From Ceratodon purpureus (lineage: Eukaryota; Streptophyta; Bryopsida; Pseudoditrichales; Ditrichaceae): a stretch of 64,000 bases of DNA. Under the pieces are notes generated by a model that worked only from the letters and a program-made list of their open reading frames with translations, made no database searches and was not told the origin of the DNA. The stretch is from positions 16,003,808-16,067,807 of the forward strand of contig CM026433.1 of assembly GCA_014871385.1 (NCBI GenBank), given 5' to 3'. Of the stretch, positions 33,099 through 47,300 are shown one piece after another. Both the position numbers and the translations under genes were made by a program. Every line of letters begins with the position of its first letter. Position 1 is the first letter of the stretch.

Positions 33099-36000
33099 AA
33101 CCATTTATACAAAATCACTTGATCCAATCAATCATATTAATTTTTCATTCTTAGAAAATCCCAAATGTAATTGTTAAATTGCTAAACGTTAATTTGTAAA
33201 TATTTTCATTGTAAATTTTATCATTAAATTATTTAATCAAAATATTCAGTGCATAAAGCAAAAATAAAAAATAAAAAATAAAAAATCAGTGAGTAGTAAG
33301 GTTCTGGCTTCACAATGGCAGTTGGGATCAAATTTTCATTACTGACTCAGTTTCCGTCAGATTTCTGTGCCTTACAGCTCCACCCATCTGGTCTATAATG
33401 CAACAGAATCAGGCTACGAAATCCCTCGCCCACCCTGAATGACCCACTCCCAAAAGACTACCTCCAAGTGCTAGTGAGATTTCAAATTCAATTCCTTGTA
33501 GAACCTTCACCTGAAACTGGGTTGAATCCTTTTGGATATAAATTTGGGTCAGTTTCTCTTCAAGTTAGCTATGAGAAATGCATTCAAATCATCTGTAGAA
33601 AAAATGAGGTGAGTCATGCTACGGAACATTGATTAAAAGGAAAGAAAAAGAGAAAGCCCCAGTTATAATGTGTCATTATGACTCAAGAATCCCATATATT
33701 TTTCACTCTCCCAATGATACAAAGTTACCCAATTTTCATCCAAATTAAAGGGGGTATGGAAAAACTTTGGTGAACTACTACTGGAGAGCGAATACAGCAT
33801 GAATTTACTAGAAGGGTAAGTTACTGTGCAGTGAGCAGCTTGGGAAGTTGGAACTCCAATTTGGCCAACACAGATTCCTTACTGTAGTTGAACCCACACA
33901 TGTACTATTCAGCATTTTCCCAATCAGGAAGTGAGGAAGGTCATGATTTTTTCCTACACGAGAAGTATGGCAACTTTTGCCATGAATTAGAAATATAAGA
34001 AAATCTAAGAAAAGTAATATCCTACACAGAAGAATGTCCGGTCATCTCTATCACATGTAAGGTAGTGGTATTGAAAACCAAGTGAATTTCAGGTGTGCAT
34101 ACTTAGAACAGTGGCACATAAAATCTAGAATTTTTAGATGGTCTGCAAGGCTAGTGCAAGTCCATCCCAAAAAAAAACACATTTTTTGACTAAGTCTCTA
34201 ATTTCCTATGAATTTTTGAGTGTTAAGCCTTAGGTGGGCCACAAACTGAGCATAGAGTCCTGACGTTCATGAGAGGTTGGATTTTGAAAATAAAGCGCTT
34301 CTGCACCAATCAGAAGCATTTAGTTTTTAAGGCATGGACAGTTTTAGCAACACTCTTGAACAATTTCTGGGAAACAGTCTACACAAGTTTTTGGGACCCT
34401 ATACTAATGGCTACTGCTCGGTTTTTGGAGCCGCTCGGTTTTCAGTACCACTGCCTTACTTCACTGAAACAAGTTTGGGTGGAAACTCTCAAAGTTAGCT
34501 GGAATGCTTTGTACGCTTATGACTTTCCATATAGAATCACCAAGCAACAATATCATTATCATTGGCAGGAGAAGAAGCAAAGTAGGCTTTTCACCGTCAT
34601 GTGCAAGACAATAAGCTTTTCTCACACCACACAATAGCACATGGGGCAGACACAGGCCACATCATGATGAACTAACGCCATATGCAAATGCAGCCTCTGA
34701 CTGTCCTTCAGCACTGACTTAGGATGTCCGTGTAGCGTGTGCTTTCAGTTCAAATTTGCTTCAAGCAATTGGGGTCTGAAGGAAGTCATTCCCAATTCAG
34801 TCAAGCAGCATTTCAACCTTCCTCTATCAACAGACTGTTAAGTTTAAGCTGCCATGTATAGATGAACTTTCACACATGATGTGTGCTACTTTTTTACTTT
34901 GAAGGTTTTGTGTACCTGTGCACCAAAGGCAGTTAGTTATATTTACGTACCTACAATATCAGATCCTTCCATCTCAATTAATTGTGAGGTAAACCTCACC
35001 CAAACAAACTACTGCCATTGTCAGTAGGTACGATATTGTGAGTAGTGAGCAACAATTGTGTGAGAGTAACTTATCTCTTACCAAAGTTGCAGCCAAACAT
35101 GACCCATGTGAATCAAGTCTTTTGATGTTAGTGCTACTACACATTGATGCCATTGGGACCTTGGTAAGGTTGCACCACCAAATACAAACACTTCTAAAGC
35201 CTCTCTAGTAGTTAATTGGCATAGTTGATGTGGAAAAAATACACGTACCACACACAATATTAGAGAACATGAAAATATAAAATCCAATTTATTAGACTTA
35301 TACTAAATTTTTCATGAATTTTTAAAGGTCTAAAAATCAAAGTTCTAGTAACCAATATTAGTACTTATAAATATAAATACTAACAAGCTTCTAAAAGTAA
35401 GAATATTGAACTATTTTGTAGACCAATGAGAAGCTGCTAACGCAATTTGACATCGGTGTCATATGGCTATTAATAGATGTATAAAAACACATTATTATTG
35501 GTCATGTCTTTACCTTCATACATGTTATCTTCTTCTTAGAGTTAAAATACAATAATATCATATTATATCATAACCATGTTGTGTGTAGTATTGTGTGTAG
35601 TATCATTGATCAAACACTCAAGAAGGTTGAAACTAAAAGAAAATATCTTGCATTTGAAATTTTAATGTTTATTTTGTACCATATATTTTGTCTTTATATA
35701 ATAGATCTTAATTCTTTAAGATTTTATGAATTCTTTTTTAAATCTTCAAACATGCTAATTCACCAACCATATTTATCTGCTGTGCAATGATTTTAATATC
35801 ATGACAATGTAGACTATGCATGTCATTTTAATTTTTTTTAATTTTTTTAATTTGTTTTTTGTTTTTTTGGTTAATATAAATTTAAATATAGAGAATCACA
35901 ACAACTCATACAAGTCAATTACATCATACGTGTCTATCCAAAAGAAAATATATGCTAATATAAAAGAATAGTTAAAACTCTAAATAAGCTCACATTTCCA

Positions 36001-36947
36001 GTAAAGTCAATTATACAAGATCATGGTTAAAAAGAAAAAGGACAGATTCTTTTACGGAAGAAAAAAGAAACTATCAAAAAGAACTATACACATACATCAT
36101 TGAACAAAAATATTTCATATACTCAGCAGTATGTTAATTTTATAGATTTTGCATTTCTAGAATTTCACACATCTATTTTATATATACCAGTTAATTCTAT
36201 ATGAAGTCAATTTAATGATAGAAATCAAGTGATAAGATTAATTACAAAAATTAATTATTTTTGAAGCAAATAGGTTAGAAAAATGGAGTAATACCTGCAA
36301 AATAAACAAACAAGACGAATCAAAATATGATGATTTGAAATTATTTTTATTTTTATTTTTTTAAATATCTCTTAGAAGAAGAAAAGAATAGAAAACCTAG
36401 TGGTAAAACATGTAATAGTAGAATTAGAATCCACTGGTGAGAAAAAGTCAACCAAAGAGGAATAAAAATTGGAATAATCCAATCATTGTTATGGTTACAA
36501 CAAATGTATACAATCTGTATTCAAACAATCAACAACGATCTCTTTGTTCTCAATTGACTTAAAATATTTGACTGGATCCAAACCGAACATTTGAAGTTTT
36601 ACGTCCAGTTTTCCATGATATCAGTTAACGATTTTAGGTGTTTTCATGTGTAGAAAAAGGATACTACAACAAACAATTTATGAAGAGTCTAGTAAACAAG
36701 AAGGGGGATTGACGAATTTCCCACTTTGAAAAATTGTAGATAATTATTTACAGGGAATAAGAACACGATACAAGTTGTATTCTTCATCTCAAAAAAAATT
36801 TCACATAATTTCTAACTCCATTCCTTCTGGTTGAATCACCTTATTTTCACGGTTTTTGGTTTTTCTACCTTACATGTGTTTCAAAAGTATAAAATTGAAA
36901 CTTAGACTAATTGAAGAGCACATTGTGACGTGGGCACTGGGCTTTGG
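33099..36947. other. Intergenic DNA, no supported gene
   Basis: The stretch 33100-34900 has near-neutral composition and 34900-36947 is AT-rich. The longest open frame (34269-34637, plus) has no recognisable motif and I treat it as chance. Confidence 0.5.
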
Positions 36948-37706
36948 TTGACCCCTAAACGCCTAAACGACCAAAAACTCGTCGATCTCATTTTTCTAAG
37001 TTCCATAACAGTCATCTAAATGACAATTTTTCATCCAATTTTTTTTTCATGTTGTAAAGTTGTGAAGAATCTATCTAATCTCATTAATGAATTCTCAAAA
37101 TAAAAATTTCATAAATTTTGGTGCCTCCTTAAAGTCCAAAACATCAATACCATGTGTGTATTCAAAAATTTCTTGATACAGACAGCTGAAACACAATTTT
37201 GACCATCGGGATGATCTTTTTTGCTGCTGAGGTAAATTAATGAAATTTAGTTTGACAAATCTATTTATTATTCCAATTAAAAATTTTGAAAAATATCTAA
37301 AACTGAGTGATTTATAGCTGTTACAAGATGTAGAGGTATAGCCATGGCTACTTCTTGATTTTCCACAGTTTTAGGTTTTTTCATCATATTTTTGAATCTT
37401 AAATTTTAGAGCAAGGTAACTAGTATAAGGTTTGTGGTTGTCATATACATCTATGGTAAATGTTTTGTAATTATTTAGTATACACTATATTTGATATGAA
37501 TTTTCTTTGTTTGTTTTAATTGGAAAATCCATATTAATTACATAATGAAATCATTAATTTTGATAAAATTAGTGCTTATAGATAACATGTGTATCTAGCT
37601 AAGAAAAATTAAAAATTAATATTTTATATTATTTATAGTAGCAAAATAGAGCATCTAAAGTCAAAGTCTATTTCCTTGGTCATAGGCTCAGGCATTTGGA
37701 GGTTAA
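36948..37706. mobile_element. MITE-like element, third TTAA/CCCCTAAA copy (degenerate)
   Basis: TTGA at 36948-36951 (one mismatch to TTAA) is followed by CCCCTAAACGCCTAAACG. At the other end CAGGCATTTGGAGG precedes TTAA at 37703-37706, giving inverted ends CCCCTAAACGCC versus CCTCCAAATGCC. The interior of about 750 bases is AT-rich and non-coding. Confidence 0.4.
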
Positions 37707-37786
37707 GGTAGCTAGCAGTTGTTGAGCTTACTCAGGATTATATGCAAGGTAGCTAGCAGTTGTTGAGCTTACTCAGGATTAAATGC
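37705..37786. repeat. 41-bp tandem duplication
   Basis: Units at 37705-37745 and 37746-37786 start AAGGTAGCTAGCAGTTGTTG and differ at one base. The first unit starts within the TTAA that ends the neighbouring MITE-like element. Confidence 0.9.
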
Positions 37787-40430
37787 AAGCGTGCAAGTTC
37801 TCCAACTTGGGTGGACTGTGTGTTTAAAATACAAATCATGGGAAATAATTGATTCTTGGTTTCTTCTTGTAAACGTCTTGACCTTTAAAGGTCATCCCTA
37901 GCCCGAAGGGCTGGATTTCACAGAATCTTCTCAATAGCTCTTTATGTACTCAATTTTTCACTTATTTTGTTTACATCATTCTAATCACCTCCTTATGATG
38001 CATTTACAAAGTGAAATTTTACAATTCAATTCACAATTTGTATCAGTAATTTGTGCTTTGAAAGGATTATAGTAGGTAGGTTGACGTTGCACATAACCTT
38101 GTAGGAGATTGCAAGCTCATCATTAATTGAATCATTCATGATGCCCAAGTACAAAAAATGTCGTGATCCGATTTCGGTATGCCTTCTCTAGAGTCAGGAC
38201 CCAAAATGACCTTTAAGCAGCGTTTAATTTGCTAGCAAATTTTTGCTTAAATCTTACTTGGTCCAGGTGTTGGCTACTGATATACTAAAAAAAAATGAAC
38301 AAAATTTTGGATGAAATCGCCAAAATTGTCTACAAAATTAACCAAATTTGCCACTGTTTGGATGAAAGTACCTTATTTTAGATAATTGTGTGGATGATTA
38401 CATTCAAATGGATGAATCTGTACCGTTACTTTTCTTACCTGGCTTCATTCCTAGGTGCCTGTCGCACTACTTCTAGAAAAACAAAATATAAATGCTGCCT
38501 TTAAAGGGTTAAGCTTAGTTAGTTTGTATGAAGAACAATAGGCCTAAATTAGGGATCTGTCTAATTTCCCCATCAAGCGGTGCTTTGGGGGTGGGTCGGT
38601 GGCCAAGCTCGGAGGGTGGGGAGGGGAGGGGGCAAATCTCTGCCCCTATTATTTGCCTTGAGTGGAGGTCCTAGTGATCTCATGAGGACCTCACAGGGGT
38701 AAGTTGAGGCCTACGGCCCCAAATTTATAAAAAATAAACCCCAAAAAAGACCCCAGGACCCCACAACTGGGAGGGGCAGCAAAATGGAACGCACTGAGCC
38801 TAGCAAGTGAACCATGGGTTGCACCTCTGGATGGGGGAAAACAAAGAGACCCCTAAATTAGTAATGCATCACATGAAGTGGTCAGTTCCTTCATAGTAGC
38901 TGTCTTGAAACAGGTTTTTCATTTCTTTAAGTGAAGTTTCGCTTGTACCAAGTTATAAAATACTAATACGTGATGAAATAAAACTAACCTTCCATATCTG
39001 TCAAAATAAAAATGATAAATTCAATCCCATAATAATAAAAAGAAATTGCTACAGTAGGTTCTGGCATCTGCTCTTGCAGTGACAAAAGTTAAAACTCATA
39101 ACTGCGCAGCGTTGACCTGTATGTACGTAGAGTTTTGAGAAAAGTTGTTGCTACTTTATTAACTTCAATTACCGGTCAGCTTTCTCAATTTGGCAACTAT
39201 GAATCTATGATATGCACAGCTTTACCTCTTTGTCAACTATTTCCAGTCTTTTCCTCTGCGGATGAACTATGAAGATAACGAAAAATGATTGCACCACAGC
39301 TTAGGATTATTCTTCATTTAAATAACTTGTAATTACTACTTTATATTCAAACATCAAAAATCCTTTTAAAATTAGATAATAAAATAGATGTTGACAATCT
39401 ATGGTGAATTTTTTAATAACGGATTAAAACGTCACATCCTGATAGTGGTAATTTTTCTACAGATTCTCTTGGTTGTTTAATTTTGTGAGGTAATTCCTTA
39501 AGATTGTTTTAAAAAACTAAAATCTTAAGAGTTTATGGACAAAATGAAGTTTTGAAAATTCACATATCATCCCCTTTTGGTCATTTTTGTACGTGCACAA
39601 AACTAGCAAACCATAACTAGTCAAACATCAACAGGGGCAGCATAAGTCTGGATTAAAATGAAACATGAAAAATATCATTACTAATCACAAAGTTTTTGCA
39701 CAGCTACACTCCCAGCCCATGCTTGCTACGGTGTGATTCCTGAAATGCCATGAACTAAGTTAACTTAAGTTGTGTTTGCAGTGGATCCAAACCGAACATT
39801 TGAAGTTCTGGAGGATTGGCTTTTCGTCAGAGACATGCAATTTTACCTGCCATTTGAATATTCTTGCAGTATGTTTTCTTTGCAATAACATTGTTGCTTT
39901 TAAGTACAGTATGTGTATCATCCGCTTGGAGATAGATACTGTAATGTACTACAGTGCAGGGTTCCTTTTCCTTTACATCACTATATGTTACATTCCCAGG
40001 TCCCATACACCTTCAATAATTCTTCAAAAGCGCCCACCTGTGAATACTTTTGCTTTCCAAATTGACTGTAGCATTGGCAGGGAGCACACATCTGTCTGCA
40101 CATGGAGGAGATGATTTTCTTAAAAGTTACTGCACCTTTCACCACCTCGACTGTCCCCACAGGAAACTCGAAACTCAAATGGCATCATTCTTCTAGTCTG
40201 TGACTGAATACACTGCTTGCGGTGGCCATCCGGTGTTGTTTACAATGACATGATCTTGTCAACATGTACATTGTGGGTGCCAGGGTGGGATCACTGTGGG
40301 ATGCCAGTGTGGAATATATCCCAGAAGTAATGATCATTATTAGCAACACAACGTCTAACATTGTGCCACAAGTTTTCACAAATTGTATATGTCGACCTGA
40401 ACCCGAGATGTCACAAATTTATTTAGGGAC
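37787..40430. other. Intergenic DNA with a G/C-rich patch
   Basis: No gene supported. The stretch 38570-38830 is unusually rich in G and C runs (GGGGTGGG, GGGGAGGGGAGGGGG, GGCCCC). Similar run-rich DNA appears inside a receptor-kinase intron at 62490-62760. The bases 39782-39807 are identical to 36573-36598. Confidence 0.5.
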
Positions 40431-40439
40431 GTAACCCAA

Positions 40440-43400
40440 CCTCACGCTTGTACTGTGCAAACTGCAATATCGATCGTCGTAAGTGAAGTGGTGGAGATGG
40501 AAAAAGGCAAAGGCACTCAGGAGCCAGCTGGAGAGGCGACAGCAAGACTAGTGGGTGGGTGAGAAGGGAAGGGAAGGGGATTACACACCGGGGAGGGGAG
40601 GGGAGGAGGCGTACAGGATAGTACAGGGGCCACTGTAATTAAGTTAGTAGTGAGAGAGAGAGAGAGTCAGAGAGGAGTATACAAGGCAGCTATGTAGTAT
40701 GCAGGCAGGGACTCAGGGAGCCAACTTAACTGCAGTGCCCACACTAAACTAAACTAAACTAACCGAGAAGTCATTCAGTCAGTCAGTCGGGCAGTCGTGC
40801 AGTCGGTCATTCAGGACTCAGGAGGGGAGCCGGACTCATGAGGGGACTCAGGGGAGGGAGGGGGCAGATGAACTGGAACTGTTTGAAGGTAAGTTGTTAA
40901 TTGGGGGGAATGAGTATAACGTAGTTACCATGTGGGAGTGGGGAGTGGGCGTGGATTCAAAACCGATACATGTACAGTAGTACATTACAGTACAGCAGAG
41001 GAAATTAAGGGGAATCATGCAAGAGTCGGGACTCGGGAGCAGGCAGCCAGGCTCATACAGCCAGATCGAGGAGGAAGCTAACTTAGCTAAGTTAGTAGCG
41101 ATCGAGGAGGAAGGGCTTCAAAGTTAACATAACTTAACATACAGTAACTTAAGTGAAGCTAACTTGACTTTACGTTAAGTGCAGATGGCTGGCTGCCTGG
41201 CAAGCTCGCAAGCTAGCAAGCAAGCTAGCTGCCTTGGGGATTGAGATCATGGGGGGAAGGGAAGGGAAGGGAAGGGGAGGGAAGGGAAGGGAAGGGAAGG
41301 GAAGGGAAGGGAAGGGGGGCTCGTAGTACGTACCGAGGCACACTTGGGGAGCCTGGTGCTGATGCGAGCTTGCAACTAATGCGGGGCACGCGACGTCGTA
41401 ATCCGAGCCAGCTTTCGCACAGACACACAGACAGCCAGCCACCCAGCCCAGCCCAGCCCTGCCCAGCCCAGCCCAGCCACACTCACACCCAGACAGACAG
41501 ACAGCAGGAGCACTTGGACGTGGCTATGGTGACCGCAGCTGGCTCCCAGGCTCATTCACTGCGCTGCTGCTGAAGCTGCGTTGTACTATACTTTCTCGCC
41601 AAGAGTGCTCCACAACTCACTACATTTGCTACAACGGAACTCTTTGCAGTCGATCTGTGAGCCTTAGCTACATATATAGATAGGAGGCCGCCTGCGTGCC
41701 TGCCACCTCGGGGCCGGCGTGGTATTGCTGCTAGTGTGGATCATCGATCGACTCTGCCACTCCAGCATATTCCTTCGCACTCCACTCCCTCCTGCATGTG
41801 CCTGTTGCTGCACCACCACCACCACCTCCGAGCTTGAACTTACTCCCTACCTTCCGCTCCTGATGCCTTGTTGCCAGTCACCACGTCCAATTTCTGCTCG
41901 CAGCCTGGAAAAGCAGAAGCGCCAAGTCGTTCGGAGCGTGTACTGGTGCGAGCCGCCTGGAAGGTTTCCTTCTGCTGGGAGCTTGCTTACTGCCTTCATG
42001 TTGCACTCTTGGACATGATTGCTCACTTGTAGAGATGCTTGCTTGTAAGCTTGTAGCTTTACTTTGCAGAGCCTGAGTGACTGACTAAGTGAGTGTGGCG
42101 AGCTAGGCGAGCATGTATGTATGTTGGGGTTTGGAGCTGGCCTATTTCATACCCGGTGTGTTTTTGCGAGGCTTGATCACGTGATCCGGCCATGTGTTTG
42201 GGTGTTGTGTCGATAGATTGGTCAATGGGTTGAGTTAAACAGCAGTTCAAGCTGGGATTAGGGGTGTTAATGCGGCTTTGTGTAGTCAGGAGGAGTTTCA
42301 TCTGATTCCCAAGTTTTTGTAACCTTGGCTCAATGTTCTTTTTGGTGTTCGTCTGGTCTCCTTCAAATTTGCAGCTGTGATTGGTGAGGCAGTGGGTCTT
42401 CGTCGAGTTATGTGGCAGTGTGGCTCCAAACTTGTGATCAATCTCGAAAGCTAATTGACTGATTGGTCGCGTAGCGCATGCGGAAGGTGGAGAACGGGAG
42501 GTTGGTTAGAGCGTATAACGACTATTTTGAGGTGGTTTGGTCGGCAGGGTGCATTCGGTACAATGATCTGTGATTGAGATCATTAAAATTTCTGCTGTGC
42601 ATTTCCGCGATGTCGTTAACGAAGTGGGATATGGCTCAAAGAATAATTGCTGAAGTTAGCTCGTGTCGATTCCAGCAGTCTTTGTTCGAGCCTTGGACAA
42701 GAGTTGTTGCTATTACTATTAAATCGTTCAAACTTGTGTTACAACGTTTGTAGATTAGCCTGTTGTTGCAGCATTTAGTGATCATTAGCGATCGTGCAAG
42801 GTTGTTACATAATCAACCAATGCAGGGTTGGCGCTCCTGGTCCATGTTCTTCGCTTTCTCTGGATGCTCAATATAAATTTCAGTTTGGAAACACGTTTAT
42901 GGTGCCGATCGCGACTTTGTCTTTGTCGCCACCATAGCCAACCATCGTTTTCTGACCCAGTTTCAGTAATGGGTAGTGGCAGTTATGGGAATGGTTTCCA
43001 TCTATGGTTTGTATAAGTTTTTTGCTCGGATTTGACGCATCTTCGAAGTGGCTTTGTAGATCGCAAATCATCGTCCATCGTCCGACTTTTTTCTACTGTG
43101 CGTGCGAGGGTCTGTTAGTGCCCAACATCACGTAATCGTTCAGTTGTTGACTGTCGTCCTCGGTCTGAGACGGATGCGCCAAATTTAGATTAAGCACTGG
43201 CCAGGGGTCACGCGCTTTTTGTGGAGGTTGTCATCTTTTGATCTCGTATTGGTCCTACTTCCTCAACGCTTTTAGGCCCCAACTAATTCAATCCCAAGTA
43301 TCCGGGTACTCTAGTTTCGTCGCCATTTTGTAGTGTCCCTCCCTACAGTCCAAGTGCACTTCTTAGACTTCCTACTCCGTTGATTGTATTCGCGAGTGTG

Positions 43401-44337
43401 AGGATTACTTTCTTCATGAGATGCAGAGGATTGCATTTTGGTGTGTGATGAGTGTGTGCACTGGGTTCGAAGGTTTCATCTCTGCTGTCTTTTCTGTTCA
43501 ATGTGGCGTCTAGGATAGTTTTCTGTCTACCTTCCAAAAGCTCATTTCTATCTACTGTGTCCATCAAGTCCCGGGCAATATTCTCCATACTGCATTCCAC
43601 TGTACCGAAATTGTTGTTCCTTATTGAATTTTCTTTGTCTCTTTGGCTTTCGATTTCTATGATAGCTAGTGCAAAATTCCAGCTGGAGGACGAACCAGAC
43701 TCTCGTTTAATACTGACTCCTGTTAACTCGCTTTGGCTACAGGATTGAAGATAGAACGACTTGAGGCCAGCTCGGGAGTAAGGTGAACGTTAGATCTAGC
43801 CACCAGTCATATGGGTTATTAGCATCTAGATATTCCCGTATCAAACGTCTATTTTCACGTCGTGTTTGTGATTCATGGTGACAGTCGGGGTTGGCCAATG
43901 GGTCCCCTAGCAAGTACTGTCAACTTTGTGAAAAGTGATAAACTGGTTTAGAGTTCTAGAATTAGTTGTGTCTTTGAGAAGATTCCGGAGTACACCAAGA
44001 TCACGGAGTTCAAAGCATGTCGTGAACTTTATCGAGAAGGTGGAGTGTAAGGTAGCCAATGTGCTGGATCTTTGGATCACGGAAAACTATGCTTGCCGTT
44101 ATCTATTCGTAGGTGAGATTCGGAATGTAATGTTCTGATTGAATCGAGTGCACGCAAAATCGACCAGAGTTGCTGATGTAAGTGTTCACAATGAGCGCTA
44201 TGAGTTTTTTCATGATTTCCTCCGTTTGATCTTTTGTAACCGTACTTTCTATTGAACATTGTCCTGGTGAGGAAATATTGCAGGATCTAGAAGCAGATTA
44301 GAAATCGTAACCGCGATAGTATCGAACAACTTCAATC
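40440..44337 (+). promoter_or_regulatory. Upstream region and probable long 5' leader of the FPP gene
   Basis: Composition changes at about 40440 from AT-rich to balanced, with microsatellites: ACTAA repeats at about 40745-40763, CAGT repeats near 40778-40815, GGGAA repeats at 41251-41319 and CCCAG repeats at 41441-41478. A splice acceptor TATTGCAG precedes 44282, shortly before the start codon at 44338, so a 5' UTR intron is likely. I could not fix the donor or the transcription start. Many short ORFs occur but none looks coding. Confidence 0.5.
41251..41319. repeat. GGGAA microsatellite
   Basis: Roughly 13 units of GGGAA with some extra G, a purine-only tract with many G runs on the plus strand and potentially able to form G-quadruplexes. 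Lies about 3 kb upstream of the FPP start codon. Confidence 0.9.
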
Positions 44338-47300
44338 ATGGAGAGGTCCTTCGAAAAGGAGACCTCCAGGCGGAGCTGGCCTTGGAAGAAGAAGTCAAAT
44401 GACAAAGTATCAGCTGCTTCCGACGTTGGTCCCTCTCCTGTCCCATCTAAGTCATATGACAACCACCAGGTTTGACAACTTACAAGGCCTAGGTACCTCT
44501 GGATTTTGCCTACCTGGGCGTTGGATTTTCATTGCAAATTTAATTCCAGTCGATTTAACAAACTTGCATTTGAAAAGAAATTAGTGCTTCCTGGATTTAG
44601 GCTACATCAATATGTTTGTGCTTTCAGAGATTATAACTCACGGTTTCAATGTGACGGGGCTGATGGTAATTCAGATATGGGAGTATCAGCAACCAGATGT
44701 ACCCAGCCATCAGCGACAACTGTCACCCATGAAGGCCTCAGGGCTTCAGGATCGCAGCCGACTGGCTGTGGATGAGGCCAGGGGTCAGTGGTTGCAATCA
44801 GAGGAGAGAGCGAAAGTTCTATCTGAGAAGCTTTCCAATGCGCTTGGTGAAATCACCTCAAAAGACAACCTCGTCAAGCAACACGTCAAAGTCGCTGAAG
44901 AGGCAGTCTCTGGTATGATCTTCCCCTGCTTACTGAGTAGACATAAAAGAAGATCATTGTACTTATTTTCTGTGCGTCATCCATTATATTCTCATGTATG
45001 CTTACCTTTTTGGACGACTTTAATACATATTTGGCACCGTGAATATACATGTCTAGAGATACTAGTGTATATCATCATATTAGATTACTAACAGTAAAAT
45101 ATTTTCGATCATTTCATTGCAGGCTGGGAGAAAGCCGAAGCCGAAGCGGTGTCATTGAAAGTACAACTTGATGCTGCACTTCAACAGAAATTGGCAACTG
45201 AGGATCGAGTGGCGCATTTGGATGGGGCTTTGAAGGAGTGCATGAAGCAGCTCAGGCATCTTAGGGAGGAAAATGAGCAACGCATTCACGATACCTTATT
45301 GAAGAAAACACGAGAATATGATAAACTTCGACTGGAGATGGAAGCAAAGTTGGCAGAGTCTTCCCACTTTTTGGCTCAATCGCGATCTGAGCTTCTGGAA
45401 TCACGAGCCGAAGTGACTGCTCTTGGCCATGCCTTACAGGTGAGAGCCTCTATGGATGTGCATTAGAGGAGCATACATGGGCGTCATTTTGCTTGCCAAT
45501 AGCTTATTAAAATTCAGAAGCGAGGAATAAATATCTGTTTGTTGTTGAAAACATCAGGAGCGTTCGCGAAGTATTGTGGAGATGAGTGAAGCCAAAGGAC
45601 GAGCTGAAACTGAAATCAAAGTACTTCAGGTATGTCTTGGGATCATTAGAAAGAGTTACTTCAGTAGATAGTTGTAGCACTTAATTATTTAAGCAACTCA
45701 CCTCTTATAAAGACATAGGGAAATCAATTATTCATTGTACAGTAGATGATTGAATTGCTATCTTCATGCCTAACGAGCCAAGGACGAATCAGTCTGGAGG
45801 TGGACATTATTTGAATTCAAGAAGTTGAAAAGATAACTTCTGACAGATTATTCAAGCTTTAGTTTTTGATTTTCATATGGGTGCAATTGGTCTGTGTCTG
45901 GTGTTCAATCTAGGTGAGACTGGAGACAATGGAGAAGGACAACTCCCAACTTAAATACGAGGTACATGTCCTGAACAAAGAGCTCGATATTCGAAGCCAA
46001 GAGCGGGAATATGAACGTAAAGCAGTGGAATTGGCCTCTAAACAGCATCTTGAGAGCGTGAAGAAGATTGCAAAGCTCGAGGAGGAATGCAATCGCCTTC
46101 GGCTCTTAGTTCGCAAGAAGCTTCCAGGTATTATTCCTAATTCTCTCTTTGCTGGTCATTAATTCTGACATTTTTCCTCAAAATGATACTCTTTCGTGAA
46201 AATGTAAAACCATCTTCTTTGAAAAATATTAGATCATCTCAATTTGTATAATATTTTAATTTACTAGAAGGTTAACAATTTTTTAGTGCGTTGAGTGATG
46301 CTGTTTTTGGAGCTTTGCAAATCTTCAAGTCGAGTAGGGGATGCTTCAAAGATCCAAATTACACCGAGGACTCCAGATCTTCATGTAGCTGATCTAGTCA
46401 TCCTTTAATTTGCAGGTCCAGCAGCAATTCAACGAATGAGAATGGAAGTGGAGGGTGTATCGAAAGATCCGTCCGAGAGGAGACGAAGGTCGATGAGCCG
46501 AAGTGGTAGCAATTTGGACATTTCAGCTGTGAACGATGCTATGCAAGAAAATGGACACGATGGGCACACACACGAAGCACAAATGTTGGCAGAGCGAGTG
46601 GTGGCCATGGATGAAGAAATGAAGATGCTGAAGGAAACTCTTTCACAAAGAAATGGGGAAATTCAATCTGCTCGTCTCATGTGCTCCAAAACCACAGCCC
46701 AGCTTTCCGTTGTGGAGGACGAACTCAAAAAGGCTAAACAGCAAAATGGTACTAGCCCGGTCATTGCTGCTGTCATTTTAAAGTTAAACATGTCAAATTT
46801 TATTCGAAGTTGTTTCTAATGTACGATGGATAAGAGTTCTGCAAGTTGTAAGTGGACCTTTGAAAACTACACGAGGTCAATGTTTTGCTTGATTTGGTCA
46901 GTATTCGTATCAGGAGTAGTGATAGTGAGCGTAGGTGATTATGCTTTCCTTCAACGAATAGGACATTAAACTGATGTTTAAAAACGAATGCAGAATCATT
47001 GAAGTGCGCCTCCAATAGGCCACCGAGCAGCGGCTTCTCCCAGGATTTTGCAAGCAAGAAGAGTGGGTCATTGTTTGCGATGTCTAGAAACTCTATCAAA
47101 GCCAGAGGTAACGACCAGTTGGAAAACAGGAGAGAGTCTCAGAACTTTGAACTGATGGACGACTTTGCCGAGATGGAACGTTTGGCCATGAGCACGACCC
47201 TGTCTGAACCCCTCCCTACGACACCCAAGAAACTAGTTCAGGACTTGGAAGAGGCCTTGGGATCAAGGACCCGGGAGCTGGAGGCCAAGTCGCAAGACCT

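Noticed and set aside
34269..34637. 122-codon plus-strand ORF
   Set aside because: No motif, composition like the background and no splice or promoter context; treated as chance.
41170..41573. Overlapping 85-110 codon ORFs across the GGGAA and CCCAG repeats
   Set aside because: Created by microsatellites without stops; the residues are repeat translations.
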